A DNA stretch of 64,000 nucleotides from Podocnemis expansa (Eukaryota; Chordata; Testudines; Podocnemididae), in the NCBI GenBank assembly GCA_007922195.1, contig ML681997.1:14833260-14897259 (forward strand), read 5' to 3'. The position numbers were made by a program, and so were the translations under genes. This document shows, piece by piece, positions 1 to 12,226 of this stretch (its first letter is position 1; every line of letters begins with the position of its first letter). The notes below the pieces were generated by a model, which made no database searches, was not told the origin of the DNA, and saw only the letters and a list, made by a program, of their open reading frames with translations.

Positions 1-2235
1 TCCCTCTGGAAATCTTTAAGAAGGGTATTCACATTGCACACCACTTTACTGTAGAGTAGTAAAGTGGCATATATTTCAAACTTCTAGTGACCAAAAACAA
101 GCAAACAAACAAACAAAAAAAGAGAGATGTAGCTAGGGATATTATGGGTCTGCTATTGCCTTACACACCCTACATTCTTATTCAGCTCTGAATTTGGCCC
201 AGGGAGGTTGGACTTTGAAGTTTTGCATCATCAGCAAAAGAAATCCCAGAATAAGAATTGTCAAGGCATTGAGCTCATAACATAAACATATGTTCTTTCT
301 TCCCCTAGAGGCAACGTAGAGGAGACCCATAAATCTTACTGCAAGCACCCATCCACTCACATAGCGAGTGCCATTGGGATGACAGCTGGTACACAAAAAG
401 GGTGCAACTCAGAAGGTTAGAAGCAGAAGCAGGGCAAAGTTCTAAAGCGCAATGTGATGGAAAGATGATTTTTTAACTAGAACCGTAAACTTGGGCGAGG
501 CTGTCACTTAAATAAGAGAAAAGCTTGGAGCTGTTAAATGAAAACTGCAGCTGCTCGCTGAACAGTTTATATACCTAATAGGGACAATATTCATGAACAA
601 ACAGCATTTCTTTTTAAGAGGAAAGTTTTACCACTTACCCAAGTGGTAAGCATTTTCAATTTCTCTTTCCCCTCTCCCCACTTCATCATAGGCTCTGACA
701 GGCTTAAAGACCCTTTTTTACCTCGCTCTCCTTTGGCTCCTAATCATCAATATTGTGCTATCCAGTGAGTAACCCACAGTAAAGTACATACAAACAGGCT
801 GATTTTTCAGATGAATCTGAACAATAGTTCCTTTTTAATTGCATTCAGCATCACTATTACTCTTCTATGCGGCTCCATGCATAACACACATTTAATTGTA
901 CCTGGATTGTAGTGATAACATGATGGAATGGAAATTGTCTGACTTGGCTCCCAAATGCTACAAATATATTCTGGGTACTTCATGCAGTTTATTAACTGGG
1001 AAGATTGGGTAGCTGCAATCTCTTTTATTAAAGTTATTGGCTGCCCTGTAGCCATTGAAATAAATTGTGATAATAGCCAGAACAAATTAGCTTGCATATG
1101 AGTTAGCTGTTAAATGAAAAAGAGGGAGGAAACAAACCTTCACTTGGTATACAAGACATCTTTATTTAGAAACTATAAAAATATCAACAAATAATGAGAA
1201 GAGTATCCATGAAAAGAGACTTTCTCATCAAAGACTGGTGTGTTATCCTATAGCTTTCAGGACTGGGGTTAAATTTGGAATTTCCTTGAACATAGCAGGT
1301 CTGGAATGACCATCATGAATTCAGATTCAGCCTTGGTGAAACTATAGATGTACAGCAGAGTTGCTCCCACTTATAGTAAATCTAATTTTGGCTCAGTAGC
1401 TTTTGGGGATTGCTCCTCTGTCTAACATTTATGGGCCTGATCCAAAGCTCATTGAAGTCAATGGAAAGATTCCTAACGATTTCAAAGACTTATTAATCAA
1501 GCACTAGATTAGTCACTCTGAATAATTTCCTTTGTTAGTTGTGTGGAAAAAATCCTAAGAACCCTTGAGGAAAAAAATACATACAGAATGGGATAGATTC
1601 TGATGTTTTCCAACAGCAGTAGATCAGAATGACTCCATTGATCTCAACTGAGAAATTCCAGATTTCCAGCAATATGACTTGAATAGCATAAATCAGGGTG
1701 TAAATGCAAGCATGGTACATGGAATTTGTGACATTATCCTAAACAATGCTTTTATCTGACTGTTTACAACCCATTTAAAATGTGTTGGAGGTGTGGGGAG
1801 GATTTCCCAAGAAGATAGGTAGAATTACTCATTTACACAGAAAGAAGGAAGAGGTTAACTGAGAATTACTGTGAGGTGAGACTGGCTGGGTGGTTGAGAA
1901 AGATGAGGGAAGAGACCATAGTGGACCACACTCATAGGAGATAGCAGCTGAGAGAGAAAGAGTTCATCTGAAAAGTACATTTAGGCTTTGTGCAGGTGGC
2001 TGGGGACAGTCCTAAGCTGGATTCTACTGGCTTAGCTTTGTGGGCACAAAGTGGCTTTTCTACCAATTCCTAATACCACAAGGTAATCTTGAAATAAAAC
2101 AGCAGTGGCTTTTTGGACAAACTGATTGGGAAATGCAGTGATTCTGCTCCCTGTTTTGTGTGTATGTATGTCTCTCTCTACAGGCCTAAAATTAATTCTC
2201 CATGAACATTCACCAAATAAAACCACCATGTGACT
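1..2235. other. AT-rich unique sequence, no gene seen
   Basis: No reading frame here resembles a known protein and no full repeat is recognised. The only recurring element is a short motif at 1433-1460 (GGGCCTGATCC followed by ATTGAAGTCA), which matches 46943-46970 at about 24 of 28 bases and is probably a sliver of an old dispersed repeat. The stretch is best read as intergenic or intronic DNA. Confidence 0.6.
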
Positions 2236-2478
2236 TTCTGCCAAGTTCCAAAGGACAGCTGTGTTAGTCTAGTTCAGCAAAGAAGCAAGGAGTCCTGTGC
2301 CACTTAAAGGATAACTATTTATTTATCACATGAGGTTTCCTGGGAGAAAATCCCATTTTGTCAGACGTTTTGAAGACCATCTTCAAAGCATCTGATGAAG
2401 TGGGATTTTCTCCCAGGAAAGCTCATGCGATAAATAAATCTGTTAGTTTTTAAGTGCCACAGGATTAGTTGCTTCTTT
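2236..2478. mobile_element. Penelope-like terminal repeat, inverted dimer with 12-bp target duplication
   Basis: Two copies of a PLE terminal repeat face away from each other. The left copy (about 2245-2365) is in minus sense and begins with GTTCCAAAGG; the right copy (about 2386-2476) is in plus sense. CACCATGTGACT occurs at 2224-2235 and again at 2479-2490, so the inverted pair apparently inserted as one unit. The right copy carries CTGATGA at 2392-2398, a hairpin, then GAAA at 2417-2420, a hammerhead-like core. No protein-coding part is present. Family assignment is by shared sequence with the RT- and endonuclease-bearing copies at 36.9-41 kb and 57.6 kb. Confidence 0.8.
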
Positions 2479-2800
2479 CACCATGTGACTGTTTGTGAAA
2501 AGTAAGTGATAAAAGGATGGGAAGATGACAAAACAAGATTCATTAGTTCAGAGGGTTTTAAATGGCAAAATGTGCTATTTCACAATAGTTTAATGATGAG
2601 CCATATGAAATAAGCTTGGTTTCTTGGTCCCGCTGCTGTGTCCCTACCATTGCTACTGGAAGATTTGTTTTGGGGCAGCGGCACAAAGAAACAAAAGTGC
2701 AGTTTAAATCACCAGTCCTCTCATCCTTCCAGGGAGCCCCTGCAAATCAAGTGTGTGGATGGAGCCATGTAAAGGAAGCTGGCACAGCTATTGTCTATGC
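2479..2800. other. Unique spacer between PLE and hAT insertions
   Basis: Nothing recognisable beyond the target-site copies of the flanking insertions. A long plus-strand reading frame starting near 2616 runs into the hAT element and is not supported as a gene. Confidence 0.5.
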
Positions 2801-3334
2801 CAGTGGTTCCCAACCTGTGGGCCGCGGACCCCTGGGAGGCCACAGAGCAGCTCCAAGGGGTCCGTGGACAGGCAGGGAGCTGGGGCCAGATGCTGCCAGG
2901 GAGACCCAGGCTTCCAGTCAGCCAGCAGGAAGCTTCCCCCAGACTGGGAGTTTTAAAAACTCCCGCCCTGAGCATGCAAAACATGCTCAGAGTAACCTAG
3001 GGGGTGGGCAGGTGTCCCCAGCTCCAATGGCCAGGTAAGAAGGGGAAGGGGCTGTTGGGGGGTGTTGAGGATGGGGAGCCAGCGGGGAGGAGGGAGGGAG
3101 AACAGGTGGGTGGGCAGGAAGGGAACATGGGGCAGAGGGCCATGGCCGTGGCGGCTCCCTGGCTCAGGGAAGGGGGGCCATGGCCGCGGCAGCTCCGCGT
3201 GGGGCACATTCTGCCCTGCTTGGGCCAGATTCGGAGTGCAGAGGTGCCACAGCAGCTCATTCAAAACAGGGGACCCCCCACTTTATTTCCCCCCCGAAGG
3301 GGGTCCCCAGCCTGAGAAAGGTTAAGAACCTCTG
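2801..3334. mobile_element. hAT-type non-autonomous DNA transposon, GC-rich
   Basis: Starts CAGTGGTTCCCAACCTGTGG and ends with the imperfect inverse ...GTTAAGAACCTCTG. It is flanked by 8-bp direct repeats GTCTATGC (2793-2800) and ATCTATGC (3335-3342), 7 of 8 identical. An 8-bp target duplication with CAG...CTG ends is the hAT hallmark. The interior is G/C-rich and purine-biased, which explains the overlapping open frames on both strands; none resembles a transposase. Related ends occur at 43600-43969. Confidence 0.85.
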
Positions 3335-3342
3335 ATCTATGC

Positions 3343-5940
3343 CATATCTGCTTGGTGAATTGGAAGCTTGAATTTTCAGTAGTAAAAATAATGTACATTC
3401 AAGGCATAAGCCAGTCTGTCACATCATAACTCAAAGAGACGAACAGTTCATTACACAAGCAGTCAAACTGAAGTCAACGAGATAGACTCACTTGAGTCAG
3501 TGCTCACTGTCTGTGAGTAAAAGCCTGCAGTTTGGTCCATATGGAGCAAATATGATATCAGCTGTTCAAACCTGTGGATAACTGTCTTTTTCCTCCTCTT
3601 TTCTCTTTTTCTTTTAAGTTGGGTTGTTCAGTGAAGCAACAATTATTATAAGGATTCTCATTTTCCATAGAAGGAAGCATAAAAGCAAGAGAATGTTCCA
3701 ATTCAGGGCTTAATCCTGCAACACTTAAAAATATGTTACCATTCACTTCACTACAACTACTAACTTGAGTTAATTTTTTCATATTTAAAGTGAGCAGGAT
3801 CAAGCTCTTGGTTTCTAAAACAACTTCAAATCTGGATGAATTTGATTTTTCCCCCCATCCAGTTCTTTTGATTAGTCTGTGATGTGGGTAATAACTTATT
3901 AATATACGAGACATACATTTTTTCCTTTTAACGTTTGATTTAATTTCAAAATGTGGCTGCAAGATGAACACCAAATTTCTACTAAAACAAAGTGTCGAAG
4001 TACAATACACGTCACAGAGCATTACATTATATATTGGTGCCAGGCTTTGTAAAGAAGAGTACAAAGAATAAGATTCATGGGGCAGATTCTTAGCTGGAGT
4101 AAATGAGCCTGGTTCCACTGAATTTAGGGCATTATAATTGCTTTTCTTCCCTCGCTGAGGACCTAGTCCATATATTTTTAAAACAAAGGTTAGAATGATC
4201 TATATAGTCAAAATTACTTTTATAAAATTAATTAAGATATACTTTTAAAGAGAGGGATTTCTTCAAATACGTGTTTTCTTAATTCTGCTTAGGTCTGGAT
4301 CCTGTCATTCTTACTCCTTCAAAACGCCTGTTGACTGTGAGCTTTGCTGGAGATAGGGACAGCAGAACTGGGCAACTACTGGACAGTGGATTTGGTAGCT
4401 AATTGTTACTCATCTCATGCTGGCGCTGTCAGCTGAAATTTAGACAGCGAGCTTGTGACCCCACTCGTGGAGCTGTGTTTTCATTATATGGTTGTTCCAA
4501 CATTCAGTAATCAATACCATCTGTAATGTAGATGCCTTGTGTTTAGAAATCAGCAGGCAGGGGGTCACTTTACCGAAAAGCACATACTGACAAATGTTTG
4601 AAAAGTCTTGCCACTTTGGGGTTCCAGCCATCTCAAATCAATCACATCATAATGTTGTGGAGCAGTAGTTTCCTCCTCCCCTTCCCTTTTCAGTTTCTTG
4701 TACACATTTTTTCCTTTGAGTGAAAGTTAATATAATATGAATTTGAAAAAGAAACTCACATGATTCCTCTTCATGCACATCAGACAGATTGATTTGCATT
4801 TACTTGTAACAGAAAACACATGGTTGGTCACGGTTTTCGAAGAATAAAAAGGATTACAGCAACCCCAGACCATGACTGAAAAGAGTTATTCAACCCTTAC
4901 ATTGTATCATTTAGCTTCACAGCGGAGCAGATACCTAATCTAACATACAACAGGCCATAGATAATCAAAGAGATTTCTGCTGGATCACTTGTCCTGGAAC
5001 TGTTGCCTTGTACAATGATAACCCTGTGCTCAGTTTGCACTGAGAAAGTAGTATCACAAGGAATGCCCACATAGGAAAACCTTTTGGAGACTGCTCTAAA
5101 TGACATCTGACAACAGGATTTAAAGCAATTGCAATTAGGTGGCCTACAGCAAGCAGATAACTGTTACAGGTACAAATTCTTTATTCTCCTTGGAACACTG
5201 CAATCTTCTTCTGGTCTAGATAATAACCCACTCTGTTCTCTGAAATGGCAGAATGATTTCCAACAGAGCTTCCACTTTACACCTAATTGTGATTCAAGAA
5301 AGTCAAGCCACTGAATATTTCCACTGTTCTTCTGTTCCAACAAGATTGTGCTACTATGAACTAGTCACCTGGCACGGTACATGAGAGAATCACTTTCTGA
5401 AATGCTGAGCTACAAAATGTTACCTTAAGTAGCATCTTTGGACAGAATTTTAAGCCGTATATGAAGTGGGTGCGTATTTCAGTTTTCCCTTTCTTATTGT
5501 TTTTATTTTATTTTTTTAAAAATTGTTCTGGCTCTTGCTTGTTTGTTTTTATAGCTCCCGAGTTGGTCAAATTGATAGATAACTCTGAATACCGAATCTC
5601 ATGACTGCATTATTGAAATTATCGCAACCACCAAAATGTCTGTTTAATCTACATCAGACTGTCTGTGTGCCTTTTGTACCCAGATAAATCAGTTAAGCAT
5701 AAAAGAGTATCTCCAACGTTCATTTCCAAAGATCTGAAAAGCATTTGGCTTGTCTTACTGTAGCTCAATAGCTGGCAGCTGTCTGGCAGTCTTTCTGATG
5801 GAAAAAAATGGAACGTTATTCCTCTAAACAAAATAAAGGATTTCATTAAAATCTCAGGGTATTTTTCAAACTTGTAAGAAAATATTCTTAGTGAAGTAAT
5901 TACAGTGCTTTTATAAATAACATGTCTAGTTTGTTTTCTC
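3343..5940. other. Unique AT-rich DNA, no gene supported
   Basis: Mostly AT-rich sequence with short T and A runs. A 186-codon minus-strand frame (3558-4118) is the longest in the stretch. It has no recognisable domain, signal peptide or splice context and shows no sign of selection that can be judged by eye. No repeat family is recognised. Confidence 0.5.
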
Positions 5941-5943
5941 TAA

Positions 5944-6342
5944 GGGTGTGTTCACACAGCAGTCTTATTTAGAAACAACAGGGGTTGTTTCGAAATAAGA
6001 AAGGCCATGTTCACACGACGCACCATTATTTCAAAACAATGGGTTCTGTTGTTTTGAAACAACGGCATTGTTTCGAAACAACTTAACCCCATGTGGGGGC
6101 GAAACAACGCTGTTTCGAAATGATTGTTTTGAAACAATGCTGTCTGAACATGTTTCAAAACAACAGTGACTCGTTTTGAAATAACTTGTCTAAACCTCCT
6201 ATTTCGCTTTGAGCTTTTTTCCTTAATTCGAATTAACAAAGTGTTAATTCGAATTAACTTATTTTGAAATAAGGCATTATTTCGATACAACTTGTATCGA
6301 AACAACTTGTATCGAAATAACCTCCTGTGTGTGAACATAGCC
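5944..6342. mobile_element. Harbinger-like fold-back MITE, TTTCGAAA-rich
   Basis: Begins GGGTGTGTTCACACAG and ends with the inverse CTGTGTGTGAACATAGCC. Both ends are flanked by TAA (5941-5943 and 6343-6345). The interior is built almost entirely from repeats of TTTCGAAACAA and TTATTTCGAAATAA, each nearly self-complementary, so the element can fold on itself at many registers. A 3-bp target duplication fits the PIF/Harbinger superfamily, but no transposase is present, so the class is inferred. It shares end sequence with the elements at 18.1, 29.4, 36.3, 43.1, 50.4, 52.9 and 55.6 kb. Confidence 0.75.
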
Positions 6343-6385
6343 TAATTGTCTTTTTTCCTCCATGACAGGTGTCAATCTGAGCCTA

Positions 6386-6475
6386 AAAAAAAAAAAAGAA
6401 CCGTGAAATGGGCAAAATTCTGGTCTTACTAAAGTGAGGCAAGATTTGTGTGTGTGTTGGGGGGTGGGGGGCAGG
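6386..6475. repeat. A-run and GT/G-rich low-complexity tract
   Basis: A run of A residues near 6386-6398 is followed by alternating GT and a G-rich tract at about 6446-6472. Simple sequence only. Confidence 0.7.
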
Positions 6476-6572
6476 GTTCAATATTCTTTCTAGGCAGAGC
6501 CTAAAAGCTGCTCTATGAGCTACTTAAAGTCCTGATTCTGCAGCAAGATCTGAATGGACAGACCCATACTTA

Positions 6573-7139
6573 CAGGGCTGGATTATGGGGCCCTGAGCTT
6601 TCCACCACAGTGGGCCTCTTTGGCCTGGGGCTGCAGTCTCTGCCATCATCTGTGGGGGCCCCAGCTCCTCACCATGGTGCCTTAGAGGTGGACCCATTCT
6701 GGGGAGGACACTAGGGACAAAGGCCATGCTCTGCAGCTCTCCCACCCTTCCCTCATGCCAACCAGTCTGCCCGGGGAGAGTTGGCTGGTGTGTGGTGTGG
6801 CCTCTACTGCAGCCCTTCATGGGTCGCACAGGAAGCCACACAGCAAGCCAGTTGGCCACCCGCCTGGAGCACGGAGGATGCTCTCTGGCCTGCCCCAACC
6901 CCAGGTGCAGACCAGCCAGGCAGGTGGGGGAAAAGGAGCACCACGGGGCCTGCCTTGGGCCCAGAGCTCCACCCTGCCCATTGCTGGCAGGACTCAACCC
7001 TCCAAAATCTCCACCAGTGCTATGCAAGGTTGAGCAGTGTGGTAGAGGCCGGATCACACAGGGGCTCAAGCCTCCGGTCCCCCCTTTAAGCTGGGCCCCA
7101 GGGCTACAGCCCTATAGCCCCTGCATTGATCCAGCCCTG
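6573..7139. mobile_element. hAT-type non-autonomous DNA transposon, GC-rich
   Basis: The left end CAGGGCTGGATTA is inverted at the right end (TGATCCAGCCCTG). The candidate 8-bp duplication CATACTTA (6565-6572) and CCTACTCC (7140-7147) matches at only 5 of 8 positions, so the copy is old. The GC-rich interior gives long overlapping frames on both strands (149 and 181 codons) with no recognisable transposase. These are a compositional effect, not genes. Confidence 0.7.
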
Positions 7140-9190
7140 CCTACTCCTGCTGCAATCCATGGGTCTCTGCAATGACTTGAGAGGCCTTTCATGCAAGCTT
7201 CACTGTAGGCCTTATGCCTTAATTTGCTGTAAAAAGGAGCAGCGTGCATTCTTTGCTGCTAATAGCAATGTTGTTTGTAGGGCCAGGGAGGTGACGACTG
7301 GGTGACCAGTGACTTCAAGCCATGAAGAACTGATTGGATCGTTAGTTAACTCTCTACAAAGCTCATGCTCCTCCTTCCCTTTCCATGGGTACATCAACAC
7401 TACAAAGTAGAACTGCAGCATGGCCATCGCTGGCCTAGGTCAGCTGACTTAGGCTTGGACTGGAGATGAGGATGTAATATCCCATGGGAGGGTGGGAGTG
7501 TTTTGGAGCCTGTGGCTCCAGCCTCAGCTCTAACATCTACACTGCAATGTTCAGCCACACAGCCTGAGATCTGCGGGGTCTCAATCAGTTGGCCCTGACT
7601 CAATGCCACAGGATTTTTATCATACTGTAGGCACATCTCTTCAAATTGGCCCAAACTCCTTCGTACATATAGGCTGGGGAGGGTCTCATTAGAAACAAAA
7701 TACAAAACAAGTGACCTTTGAATCCTTCCATGCATTTGATGAGAAACAACAACATGAAACAGTTTCCACCAAAGTCATTTGGGCCTATATTCCAACAAGG
7801 CTTTGTTCACAAAAGAGAAAAACACCACCAAAGCTTTGCTGCTTTTTATTCTGTTGAGACAATGGAATAAAAAAGTATTTGTCATTTGCTGGACAAGCTA
7901 CTCAATACAAGATAAAAAGGAACCATGAAAACAAACATCCCAAAACTACAAGGTTCATTAATTACAAAGTCCAGTGAATAATCATAATTTACAAAAATCA
8001 AGAAAGACATTCGATTTTAGAGTTTGTAGTAGTGCTCTGCAATTGTAAGCAGTATGGTGTCAAGAACAGTGATTTACAGGAACCTGTTTAATTCAGAATA
8101 ATCTTTCCAGGAATGCATCCTTTTGGGATTTTTTGTCTGTTTGTTTCAATATACTGTTTGTTTTTTGCGACTCCAAGCAGTCCAATTGGCTGTGTTATGC
8201 TGTTGGAAGATAATAAAATGTACCAGTAAACCATAAAATATTTATTTAATTGTACTATTTAAATGTTTAGTTAATATAAATAGATATACTTGCATTCTCC
8301 CATTGCACTGTGCTTTCTGTTGGAAATGTTTCTGGATTGGACTCAAGGCACTAGGTAGTTTGCCAGTAAGGGACATAAATAAGAGAGGTGTGGAGCATTT
8401 ATTCTCATATGACAGAGCCAGAGTACAGCACTGCCAGGATATTCGTATTTTAAATTTAAATTAACATTCAAAACATAAAACTCCCTTAGGGAGCCATATA
8501 GTGGGATCTTCTGGTTATAGGAGTTAGAGACTTGTGCACTTCATCTGTCTGCTAGTGCAGGCTTGTTCCCTCCATAGTGTATTTGTTAGTGTTCCAGTCT
8601 AGTCTGAAAAGTCCCAGAGTAAGGGCGTTTCCTTCACTTCCTCTAGGAGACTGTTCCCCAGCCTTCTGCATGTGAGCAGCAGGAAAGTCTTTCCAATAAA
8701 CACAGTCTCAGTGCTTCCTTTTTTAACATCATGCCATTATCCTTGACTGTGGCCTCAATTCAGGCAAATCATTGAGCACATGCTTATATTTACTGTGGTT
8801 GAGCCAAGTACTTTAGTACGTTTAAAGTCAAGAATATCCTCATGAGTTTTGCTTAATCAGGGTCTAAATGACTGTATGCCCCTGTAAATACATCTTTAGT
8901 GGGTTCTAATTTATATGTCTAACTAACCTTAGATGCTGCTTGGTTCATCTTTTTTTCACAGGCCATTTTTATGCTGCAGTAATACAAGGAGTTTCCTTTA
9001 ACAAAAAAAAAAAAAAAAAGCTGTTTCCCCTCTCCAGCTCCTTGAAACAATCCAGGATTTTCATTTGACTTAAAGAGTTTCACAATAGTCCATTTCTCCA
9101 TACTGTGAATTCCATTGTTCAAGGAACGCTAAATCCTGTAAAATCAAATTATGAAGTTTCTCTCTGGTATGTGTGTTTCTAAATTTCAAT

Positions 9191-9228
9191 GCATTTATTT
9201 GTTTATTTATTTATTTATTATTGTTTAT
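9191..9228. repeat. TTTA microsatellite
   Basis: Tandem ATTT/TTTA units, slightly interrupted. Confidence 0.85.
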
Positions 9229-9353
9229 TGCTGTATACTAGTTATGCTACAGGTGTGCATGTACTTTAGAGACAGAAAAGACAAATCACTGTCCCAAAGA
9301 GGTTACAGTCACAGGCCCAGTAGCAAATAACACAATTTGTTTTTATCTTTTTC

Positions 9354-9377
9354 TTTATTTTATTTTATTTTATTTTT
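9354..9377. repeat. TTTTA microsatellite
   Basis: About four tandem TTTTA units. Confidence 0.85.
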
Positions 9378-10157
9378 AAGTCAGAAATAACATACACCAA
9401 AACTCCAATAAAAGAGCATTGGTTAGGCTGCAGAATCAAGCATTCAGAAGTTAGGAAATGACAGCTTTACTGATGACATGAGTTAGGCAAATAAATCTAA
9501 TTGATTTTCAATAGGGGTTTGGTGCCTAACCTCCTTAAGTGCTCTTCTAAATTGCACTAAATATCTATTGGTATCTTTAAGCACCTGAACATCTTTGATT
9601 ATCTGCCTCTGGCTCTCTTAAAGATGTAATATACTGCATGGAACTCCAGAAAAAACAATACTATAAGCAAAATAATCATGTATACCACACTGGCAATCTA
9701 TGTATTCCATTCCTATCATTATTCTTTAGTGCTCATCAGTTTTTACATTTATTTGGGTTCTCTACAGATCCATAATCAATTTCTGAGCAGTGAGTTGTGC
9801 CAGGTTTTCTGAAGATGAAGTATTTTGTCTAAAATTAATTTTGTATTAAGGAAAATGATAAAGAACAATCACCTTTGCTAAGGGATGAACAGAAACACTT
9901 TTAAAGCAAACCTCCAATGTGAAACTGCAGTTGGAATTCATATTCAGATTTGACACCATTACATTAGGTTTGAAGAGACAATTGGGCTGGCTAATCCATT
10001 ACCAAAGGTGCTTTTCCCCTCTTTTAACATTCTCACCGTCTTATCTATTTTTCTCCATTGTTTGAATCAAAACAACTTGTTTGGTTTGCTGAAAAAGACT
10101 GAACTGACCTCATGACTTACCTTTTTCTGCATTTATTTATTCACCTGACATGCTACA

Positions 10158-10296
10158 GCTTCCATTTCATGCATCTGATGACATGGGATTACACCCATGA
10201 AAGCCATGCAATAAACAAATCTGTTATTCTTTAAAAGTGCCACAGGACTTCTTGATGGTTTAGCTAAACTAGACTAACATGGCTAGCCCTCTGGAA
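10158..10296 (+). mobile_element. Penelope-like 3' terminal repeat, plus sense
   Basis: Ends with the family's 3' signature (GTGCCACAGGACTTC, then AACTAGACTAACATGGCT, then CCTCTGGAACTT). It carries CTGATGA at 10175-10181, a hairpin and GAAA at 10199-10202. The upstream part is missing, which makes this a 5'-truncated copy. No coding sequence. Confidence 0.75.
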
Positions 10297-10681
10297 CTTG
10301 AAAGACACATAGAAAGAAAATGCATAACATTGACCTAGATGTGTGCACGACAGTTTACAGTTGCCACATTTTTTAATTGGTGATTTATACTGCTATGTGA
10401 GATAGTTGTCTAAATTGCTTGTGGCCAGGACATCTTTTACCCAGCTCTCAGATAAGTCACCAGTTAATCTACCATTAAATGATGGACTAGGAAACCTGAG
10501 TAAAATCTCTGTTTTGCCTCTTCCCCTAGGCAACATATCCTATACCTCTGAGCAGAAGACAACAACCACAGCTAACCAAGATCTAAGTCAGCTACCTTCT
10601 GTTTTTAGTAGCTCTGCAGCTTAGCGTCCTTCCTTCAAAAAAAGACACAAAACCAAGGTCTTAGCTACTTGTGGTAATTAA
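10297..10681. other. Unique spacer
   Basis: A 72-codon plus-strand frame at 10406-10624 has no recognisable features. Nothing else is seen between the two PLE copies. Confidence 0.45.
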
Positions 10682-11080
10682 GTTCCAAAGGGGCAGCCAC
10701 ATTAGTCTAGTTCAACAAAAGAAGCAAGAAGTCCAGTTGCACTTAAAGACTGTCAAATGGATGACTTGTTAACGACTGTGCTCAAGAAAATCAATGGGAC
10801 ATCAAGAGTCCAAAAAGAAACAGCTGAATTAGAATTGATATGCAGATTTGATTCTGTGAAAGCAGGATTAAATCATGACTATGGCTTCTTTTCCCATTAT
10901 GACAGGTGATTTGATTTCACCCTCCTCTATGTGCAGTTTCCCAGTGTTTGAATCATAACAACTGCTCTGATTTGCTGTTACTGTAGGACCTGATTCCATG
11001 TCTTAACACTCCCTTGCATTTAGAAAGCTCATGTGACAAATAAATCTGTTAGCCTTTAAGTGCCACAGGACTGCTTGCTT
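10682..11080. mobile_element. Penelope-like inverted copy with 3' untranslated segment
   Basis: The left part (10682-10750) is a minus-sense terminal fragment beginning GTTCCAAAGGGGCAGCC. From about 10765 the sequence is plus sense and matches the PLE region downstream of the endonuclease (compare 32170-32500), including GATTTGCTGTTACTGTA and ending GTGCCACAGGACTGCTTG. The CTGATGA box has been lost by a deletion just before AAAGCTCATG. This is another outward-facing arrangement of terminal repeats. I see no clear target duplication. Confidence 0.7.
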
Positions 11081-11842
11081 CCCATTGCCTATTTTGGCAA
11101 AATTAGGGATATCTGTGGTATCTGGACCAAATTCTAATGTGCACAATTATACTCTGTTTACCAATAATCCCCCCCTGCAGCTGTAGGCATGTAAGGTATT
11201 TTGTGCTCTCTCTCGAGGTGTATATGACATTGCTGTGCACTCGTAATGGGGCGTAGAAAGGGGTAGGATCTCTTTCCATGAGGACAATGACTGCATTACA
11301 GTAATGTCTGGAGCAATCCGCATACTCTGTCACAGAGTTTATCAGATTATGAAGTTCAATGAATATTTTGGATGAAAGTTGTAGTGCAAGGGCCAACTTG
11401 CACAACCACAGGGGAGAGGAAGGCAATGTAAAGCTAATTGGTTTGTCAGTAACAGCACAAAGAGAGCAGTCACTAAAGATCTGCTATGCCCCTAACCTCC
11501 ATGAGGGGGCAAAATCAAGAAAGGGACACCCCCCTTCTGGTGCACCAGCTAAAATCACTGCAATAGAGGTTTCAGAGGGTCTTACAACTAAATGTCATGT
11601 GTTGTGCTAATGAATCCTTGGCTGTAGGCCTTCTTTAATCATCCATCCCAGATAGAATGGTCTTCCTGGTGTTGGGTGAAGACCTGGGTCTGGCTGAAGG
11701 TCTGGCTTAGGATCAAACAAGGTTAGACTGAAGTGACGTACAATGGTAGGGGGCGAATTCTGAGCAACTGACAGATGTTGTCACCTGACCCTCATTCAAG
11801 GGCACCTGCCTTTTGTGCATCAAGATAATACACCGATTTGGG
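11081..11842. other. Unique DNA, no gene seen
   Basis: Short frames on both strands (11103-11426 minus, 11359-11610 plus) overlap and lack recognisable domains. No repeat is recognised. Confidence 0.45.
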
Positions 11843-12226
11843 CAGTGGCGGATCAGGGGCCATAGGGCCCCTGGGCCTCCCCATCAGTGGCCCACTCGGA
11901 GGACCTCCTGCCTCGCCAGCGGGCCAGTGCCAGGGGAGCTGCTGGGGCTAGAGGCCAATCGTAGCTTGGCCAGTCAGTGCCAGGGGGAGGCAGGGCCGAC
12001 TGTCATGCATGGTGTGATTGCCAGCGATGCCCTGTGCTGCATGCACAGCAGTCAGCCCTGCCACCCCCCAGGGCCAACCCACCCTCACCCCCAGTGGTGG
12101 AGTGGCCAGCCCATCCCATCCCGCTCCCCTTCTCAATGCCAGGCTGCCGGCAGGGTGGACGGGCCCCCACATTGTGGTGGGCCCCTGGACCCAAGCCCTG
12201 TTGACCCAGCTGGTTATCTGCCCCTG
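11843..12226. mobile_element. hAT-type non-autonomous DNA transposon, GC-rich
   Basis: The left end CAGTGGCGGATCA is matched by the inverse of the right end (TTATCTGCCCCTG), 10 of 13 bases. Flanking 8-mers GATTTGGG (11835-11842) and GTCTTGGG (12227-12234) agree at 6 of 8. The GC-rich core produces overlapping frames of up to 156 codons with no recognisable protein. Confidence 0.7.

Larger units (their letters stand above)
7140..10157. other. Mostly unique AT-rich DNA with simple repeats
   Basis: A segment at about 7385-7630 (GGTACATCAACACTAC... and ...ACATCTACACTGCAA) looks like a worn DNA-element remnant, but no clean ends are visible. Simple repeats include an A run at about 9001-9019, a TTTA tract at about 9191-9228 and a TTTTA tract at about 9354-9377. 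No gene is supported; the short frames here have no recognisable domains. Confidence 0.5.

Noticed and set aside
2616..3325. Overlapping frames of 87-140 codons on both strands
   Set aside because: They fall in or run into the GC-rich hAT element at 2801-3334, and the composition explains the lack of stops.
3558..4118. 186-codon minus-strand open frame
   Set aside because: No recognisable domain, AT-rich context, no partner exons or regulatory signals; consistent with a chance frame.
5944..6342. CRISPR-like or tandem array
   Set aside because: The repeated TTTCGAAA blocks are irregular and palindromic inside a MITE with a 3-bp duplication in a eukaryotic genome; there is no spacer structure.
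6524..7175. 149- and 181-codon frames
   Set aside because: Compositional frames of the GC-rich hAT element; no transposase motif.
7385..7630. DNA-transposon remnant
   Set aside because: Phrases resembling MITE ends are present, but no inverse end or target duplication could be matched, so it was not listed as an element.
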